Positions 20,801-24,132 of a stretch of 24,132 bases of DNA are shown here, in pieces. This DNA is from Symsagittifera roscoffensis. Lineage: Eukaryota > Xenacoelomorpha > Acoela > Convolutidae. The translations under genes were made by a program, and so were the position numbers. Location of the stretch: the NCBI RefSeq assembly GCF_963678635.1, contig NW_026970928.1, positions 1 to 24,132 of the forward strand, written 5' to 3'. Under the pieces are notes generated by a model. That model saw only the letters and a program-made list of their open reading frames with translations. It did not search any database and was not told the DNA's origin. Within the stretch, counting starts at the first letter, position 1. Every line of letters begins with the position of its first letter.

Positions 20801-23145
20801 GATTTAGAGATTTTGAATCCCAACCATTCTATTTCTTTTTGAAAGAATTTACATTTTGACCATTTCACCGCGAAATTGTATTCGTCGAGGGTCGATAAAA
20901 TTTTTAATACAATATTCTTGTGGTCTAAGAATGATCCTTTGGAAGAGATTAAAATGTCGTCCAAGTAACAGTTAGTAAATGGGATTGAACCTAACGTAGA
21001 GTCCATTACTCTTTGAAATTCGTTAGGCTTATCCCCTAAGCCGTAAAAACCAGTTAAAAAATGGTAAGTACCCGTAATATCACCACCCACGATACTGAAG
21101 TTACATTGGTTACTAGTGAATTTATCTAGTGCTAATTGGCTGTACGCGTTTTTTAAGTCTAAGTTAGTAAACCACACTTCTCCAACGGAATCATTAGTAA
21201 TTTGTGCCGCGACATTGTCTACCAGTTCGTGGATGTTTGGCATTTGATATTTGTTCTTGTAAATCTGTTTGTTTATGAACTTGGAATCTAAGGCTAATTT
21301 GATGGATTTATCTTTTTTACAAGTGATGACTATTGGCCTAATGAATCTGTCTTCATCGCAGTTTTCTAATTTTTTAATATGTCCTTCCGCTTTTAGTCTA
21401 TTGAGTTCTGTCTTTACCGCGTCCAGTAAGTGAAGGGGGACTCGTCTTCCCTTTAGTTGGATTGGTTTTAAGGGTTCATGGAAATGAGTGATTTTCATCT
21501 GATTTTTAATTTTTCCAATCCGAAGGAATAAATTTTTGAATGATTTTTTTATATTCAAAATTTCCCTATCTTGGTTTGTTTGAGAGATTGAATTTATTGA
21601 CTTACACTGCTTGTTAGTCTGAAAGTGTGGGAAGTGTTTCTGAGAGACTTCTATCCCCACTTTTGGAAGGTTGTCGTTTCCTAAGATATTTCTCTCGAGT
21701 CCCTCGGTTAGAAAGAATTGACAGTCGTTGTCTGACCAACCATTTGAAAATATCGAAAGTTTCACCTTTCCAGTGATGTTTATGGCATTATCTGTGAATC
21801 CACAGTATAGGTCTTTAGTTGACTTATCCACTGGATAAATTTTCAAGTAGGGGTCTCGTAACTTTAATTCGTGAAGTACGTTTTTCTTTAGGAAGCTCAC
21901 CGGGCTAGCTGAATCCACTTGAATGTTTAAAATTACTTGGTTTTCTTTTCCGAGTCCAATGTTCAATAGTTTCTTCAGTTCTTTTCCATCGTTATCAAAA
22001 ATCGTAGTTACATTTAGTACAGAATAATCGTCGTTTTCGCTTTGTCCAGATTCTGACCATGCGTTTATGACGCCACAACATTCTCTATCCATGAGGTCAG
22101 TATTTACATCCTGAATATCCGACGGATTAAAATCTGTATTATCTACAATTTGGGTATTTACAATGTTTACATTTTTGCGACGAGATCTACAAAGTCTGGT
22201 GAAATGTCCTTTGAATTTACATGAAGTACAAGTCGTGTCCTTTGCTGGGCAAACTGCTAAGTGACCTTTTGAGAGTAATCCGCCACACTTCATACAGTTG
22301 TTACTCCTTTCGATGTTAAGGGTTGGTTCTCTTTTGACGTTAAAGTGGTTGCTTGGTTTGTGTACGGATGGTCCGTTGGATTTAAAATTATTGGTTAACT
22401 TCAAGTGATTTAAAATTCCTTTTTCGTCTATGAGTGCTACATTTAGTGCTTCGCGTGGAGGGAGGGTTTCTGTTAACAATTTCCTTTGGATGTCGTAGTT
22501 TTTCATATTATTTATGAAAATATCCCTTATCCACTCTTCTTCTCCTGCGATTATGTCGCACTTTTTCGCCATTTCAGCTAAGGCACCCCAGAATTGTTCG
22601 AGGGATTCTCTATCGCGTTGTTTTCTATTTAACAGTTTATGTCGTTCAAATGTGACATTTGTTTTTCTTACGAAAGCGATCGCTAAGAACTCCCAGAATT
22701 CCTTAAAAGAAATTTGTAGGACTTTCACCTTGGTAAATTTTTGTCCGAAGATCCTTTTTCCTTCATTTCCCAGTGCCAGATATAAAACCGAACGTAATTT
22801 CTTGTCTGCTTCTTCTATTCGCATTCCGTTGAATTTCTTGGTTTCGGTTTTTATCGATGCTGTTTCTTCTTCGTCATATCGTCTTTGTTCTTGGGAATTT
22901 CTCTCCAATCTCGAGCGTCTTTGAGTATCTGTTTCACCGTCCGTTGAGTTTTCCAAATTTGGAGGTAGTGGGTGATGTCTCTCCGACGGATTGAGTAAAT
23001 TTTCTATATCTATGTTTTCCTTAGCAATTATAGCTAATTGAAACAGATCACTCCAGTCTTCCCAAGTGATGGGTGGGTCTACCGCATGGTTTTGCCAAAA
23101 GGGAGGTATTCCTCTCACGTTAGATTCGTTAGATGACTGCGCCAT
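17872..23145 (-). CDS. Gag-Pol polyprotein, single fused frame
   Basis: This is a 1757-codon frame encoding the structural and enzymatic proteins for retrotransposition. Order, with approximate residues: Gag 1-330, with two zinc knuckles at about 282-315 (an irregular CMKCGGLLSKGHLAVC and a standard CTSCKFKGHFTRLC); protease at about 409 with motif VDSAS; reverse transcriptase 560-800, with LDLKNAYSQ (motif A) and YLDDIL near 726; RNase H 865-1000, with KTDASHNGLG, an ELELLG block and the HIAGKD..TDLISR end; integrase with HETH...CSEC (HHCC) at about 1244-1278, and D (LDFAGP, about 1313), D (VDHATCF, about 1371) and E (NGLVEK), the last pair spaced D-x35-E. Basic and Ser-rich sequence follows. 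No gag/pol frameshift is present. The ATG at 23143-23145 uses the last LTR base; an in-frame TAA lies four codons upstream and the next in-frame ATG is about 100 codons later, so this start is secure. Oddity: the protease has D-S-A where D-T/S-G is usual. Confidence 0.95.
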   Translation of the reverse strand: MAQSSNESNVRGIPPFWQNHAVDPPITWEDWSDLFQLAIIAKENIDIENLLNPSERHHPLPPNLENSTDGETDTQRRSRLERNSQEQRRYDEEETASIKTETKKFNGMRIEEADKKLRSVLYLALGNEGKRIFGQKFTKVKVLQISFKEFWEFLAIAFVRKTNVTFERHKLLNRKQRDRESLEQFWGALAEMAKKCDIIAGEEEWIRDIFINNMKNYDIQRKLLTETLPPREALNVALIDEKGILNHLKLTNNFKSNGPSVHKPSNHFNVKREPTLNIERSNNCMKCGGLLSKGHLAVCPAKDTTCTSCKFKGHFTRLCRSRRKNVNIVNTQIVDNTDFNPSDIQDVNTDLMDRECCGVINAWSESGQSENDDYSVLNVTTIFDNDGKELKKLLNIGLGKENQVILNIQVDSASPVSFLKKNVLHELKLRDPYLKIYPVDKSTKDLYCGFTDNAINITGKVKLSIFSNGWSDNDCQFFLTEGLERNILGNDNLPKVGIEVSQKHFPHFQTNKQCKSINSISQTNQDREILNIKKSFKNLFLRIGKIKNQMKITHFHEPLKPIQLKGRRVPLHLLDAVKTELNRLKAEGHIKKLENCDEDRFIRPIVITCKKDKSIKLALDSKFINKQIYKNKYQMPNIHELVDNVAAQITNDSVGEVWFTNLDLKNAYSQLALDKFTSNQCNFSIVGGDITGTYHFLTGFYGLGDKPNEFQRVMDSTLGSIPFTNCYLDDILISSKGSFLDHKNIVLKILSTLDEYNFAVKWSKCKFFQKEIEWLGFKISKSGITPLFDKSKAIKDLPIPKNLKELRSFFGSINQYIKFVPNLASLGSPLRPLLNKKSIFQWNDDHTKAFEKIKEEIVNLTENTHFDVKRKTRVKTDASHNGLGASLEQLHGNDWKTISFASRFLNPHESKYSTNELELLGVVWAVEHYKNYLYGSDFEVITDHKALLSALSPNHGNKTYHSRLTRWVDRLLPFNFSIKHIAGKDMGFTDLISRIPSGKALPISHYDEEFVVANINKINKSLNPSEKIRTTCSAIGFNLENSDYALLRNYLIAAVLKLINSSFPICSFNHKKTEFCTSNCIPTDYSNTNTLIISISNSAFLYFLISNCSLINSPVDKKIVDTVNMNNKNMVINPTTSGISVDLDFQLLPDHANLVKKYRENLKLPDRPLDLNILFNAKLVALLTEDDPMLSPIVKAFQNKVEKINADSPYFKHFTRDLHESDGLLYMDGKLVIPFTLRSAMMKTLHETHPGQFGMKYLAQYIWWPHINRQIYFHGINCSECTSAGKNSKTVIPKSQISELPPLSEPNEELNLDFAGPLDSYWGPKKYILLCIDRFSKFPSAKITSSTSSKTVVEFLQDYIFLHGIPYSIRVDHATCFTSQDFKSFCDSNNIKIIFCTVGDHRSNGLVEKLVQTVKIKLLAISKEHHKSTLQSAVSKIIWNLRSTYQSKIKCSPFEIHYNRKPNTIWKQLASVKPSFGILDKGKSILSKERAKDWNADDRLEDGYKDDLIAKKNQNPKEKGYDTDYASSSKIIPNRLPIKSPFKGKILRKTNGNINRDCFYKELNKRIIDSSTSTVKLSDGKIIRKSDIAIPISTSNKIRPFKGNISFPYFPNPNVEVGQKQEGVRRKSGTKKPTKKRTRQVDPTPSDNLTRTRISGSSRNTTRSQTRYSKKSSTPPGYLASDESMLIPSDISDTSEWEWIAGGFPCRVVARERFISDSLTPHLSIANNSNHTITNPEIKSEILENDIEPSREQPLDQ
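23127..23144 (-). promoter_or_regulatory. Primer-binding site, probably tRNA-Ser
   Basis: Directly after the 5' LTR the element strand reads TGGCGCAGTCATC. TGG pairs with a tRNA CCA end. The next bases CGCAGTC fit the 3' end of an animal tRNA-Ser and match the start of the site I recall for 17.6/297-type elements. Complementarity beyond about 10 bases is unverified. The first two bases are part of the gag ATG. Confidence 0.65.
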
Positions 23146-23359
23146 GATAAAATATTACTTTGTTGTAGCTAATTCTAGGTTAAAACTAATAAAAAGAATA
23201 AGAATTAAGATGAATTAGTCGATAAGTTAAAACATTAAAACAATGAGAGATCATTCTCTCCGCCGGAGAGAATGGCTCATGAAGGTCATATATGAGTGAC
23301 CGGTTAATTAACTAAGTATGTTTTGCAATAATTGCAAAACCTGATGTAAGATCACAACA
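23145..23359 (-). repeat. 5' LTR of the retrotransposon
   Basis: It is identical to 16605-16819. It should carry the promoter and the R/U5 leader; CATATATGA near the middle could act as a TATA-like element, but this is weak. Its last base in element orientation is the A of the gag start codon. Confidence 0.95.
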
Positions 23360-23384
23360 GCGCGACTGCGGCGGTGAGTATATT

Positions 23385-23450
23385 GCGAGTTTTTTTAAAC
23401 GCGAGTTGTCTTTTATTGTAAGTTGTCTTTTCTTGCGAGTTTTTGCATTA
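23385..23450. repeat. Short minisatellite, right flank of the retrotransposon, inverted relative to 16385-16460
   Basis: On the minus strand this reads AACTCGCAAGAAAAGAC, AACTTACAATAAAAGAC, AACTCGCGTTTAAAA and ACTCGCAATATACTCACCGC. These are the left-flank units plus the GC-rich TCACCGC patch in the same order but opposite orientation. The retrotransposon therefore lies between arms of an imperfect inverted repeat. Confidence 0.6.
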
Positions 23451-24132
23451 CAAAAACTTCAATTACAGTAAACTCTTGGAAAAGTATTAATTTGGCATGC
23501 CTCAAGGTGGCTGGAACGTTTTTTTCTTCAAAATCTTCTGAAAAAATTAAATACAGCCTCTTGGTATTTTTCCCTTGTCCTCAAATAGGCAAGTTAAAGT
23601 CGCAGACTTTCGTGGTAAACTGCCGAACTAAAAAATGAAACTTCACATAAGAGAAAGAGACTTGAAGGCTGAGCTGAGCGAATGCGATGATATTCTTAGA
23701 TAAAAGCAAATATTGAACTTAATTCAACTAAATTTTACTATTATTTATTGCTTTGTTAGTGTTAATTGTCACAAGACGGAAAGCACTGGTGATATTAATT
23801 TGTGAAGTGAGATGATGAAAAGAAGCGCCAATGCTTCAAAAAATGGAGAAAAGGGCAAGGCGGAAAACGGCAGTTTGAAAGTTTTTTTCCTTCTACAATG
23901 CTGATTTGAGACAGCAAAATGTAGTTGATGGGCTTTGACATTTCGGTACATCTGGAACACGAACTGCAATCTAAAAATAAAAGAAGACTGTTTATATCAG
24001 GGTAAAGCCCGAATAGTTCCAACTGCCTTTTCAGGTCCATGGATTAGTGTTCGCACTAAGAAGTTGATGAAATTTAAAAAGGAAAATATTCATTTTTAGA
24101 AATCTTCTCTAAAATCATTGGCCAAGCGCTAT
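23451..24132. other. No supported gene; possible splice acceptor on the minus strand
   Basis: Open frames at 23769-23969 and 23795-24040 (minus) show no domains. Read on the minus strand, TCTTCTTTTATTTTTAG ends at 23971, a good pyrimidine-rich acceptor. The sequence after it is protein-like for only about 25 codons (IAVRVPDVPKCQSP...) before a stop, so an exon is possible but unproven. Confidence 0.3.

Larger units (their letters stand above)
16605..23359 (-). mobile_element. Full-length Ty3/gypsy LTR retrotransposon
   Basis: The element is 6755 bp, minus strand, with two 215-bp LTRs (23145-23359 as 5' LTR, 16605-16819 as 3' LTR), a primer-binding site, one fused gag-pol frame, a downstream frame and a polypurine tract. 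Domain order PR-RT-RNaseH-IN identifies Ty3/gypsy (Metaviridae). The paired zinc knuckles and the tRNA-Ser-like primer site suggest a Mag- or K02A2.6-related group, but the lineage is uncertain. The LTRs are identical and gag-pol is uninterrupted, so insertion is recent. No target-site duplication is visible: the left flank ends ACACAT and the right flank begins GCGCGA. It may be potentially mobile, apart from the possible frame break at 17.87 kb and an unusual protease motif. Confidence 0.93.

Noticed and set aside
22514-22924. 136-codon plus-strand frame inside the retrotransposon
   Set aside because: It is antisense to the gag region and composition-driven; no independent evidence.
23769-24040. 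Minus-strand exon with a good acceptor at 23971
   Set aside because: The acceptor is attractive, but the frames after it are short and show no domain or donor; kept only as a note.

Overview
The window looks like part of the AT-rich nuclear genome of an invertebrate animal; the phylum cannot be fixed from the sequence. Reasons: one long metazoan-specific cell-adhesion/signalling gene (a RADIL-type protein with RA, FHA-like, DIL and PDZ regions), a complete Ty3/gypsy retrotransposon, decayed retroelement fragments, and long gene-free stretches full of diverged repeats. There are no bacterial operons, tRNA or rRNA genes or CRISPR arrays.

Layout. 1-4.2 kb: AT-rich, gene-poor DNA with a broken LINE reverse-transcriptase fragment (979-1266, minus) and a short relic of a second, unidentified coding repeat (about 1770-1860, minus). 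4.2-8.5 kb: a RADIL-like coding exon on the plus strand, more than 4.2 kb without an interruption, closed by two AATAAA signals. 9.2-10.0 kb: a stop-riddled minus-strand reading frame sharing a 21-bp exact match and a short peptide with the relic near 1.8 kb. 10.5-15.9 kb: a composite repeat, in which a core of about 1.2 kb occurs twice in direct orientation and is bordered by a degenerate tandem array with a unit of about 92 bp. Between the two copies lies an array of AT-rich palindromes with a 10-bp period. 16.6-23.4 kb: a full-length, apparently young LTR retrotransposon on the minus strand.

The retrotransposon (16605-23359) has two identical 215-bp TG...CA LTRs, a primer-binding site that looks tRNA-Ser type, a single fused gag-pol frame of 1757 codons (gag, two zinc knuckles, protease, reverse transcriptase, RNase H, integrase), a third frame carrying a typical pol-tail motif, and a polypurine tract. 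Its gag start codon straddles the LTR/primer-binding-site junction. It has no visible target-site duplication although its LTRs are identical, and its flanks carry related short repeats in inverted orientation.

The strongest unexplained signal is inside this element. A 9-bp palindromic motif, TCC-NNN-GGA, occurs about 24 times in 6.75 kb, in both LTRs, in the untranslated region and in all three reading frames of the coding part, far above chance. It is nearly absent from the rest of the window. This points to a nucleic-acid-level function such as a dispersed protein-binding or packaging signal, but that function is inference.
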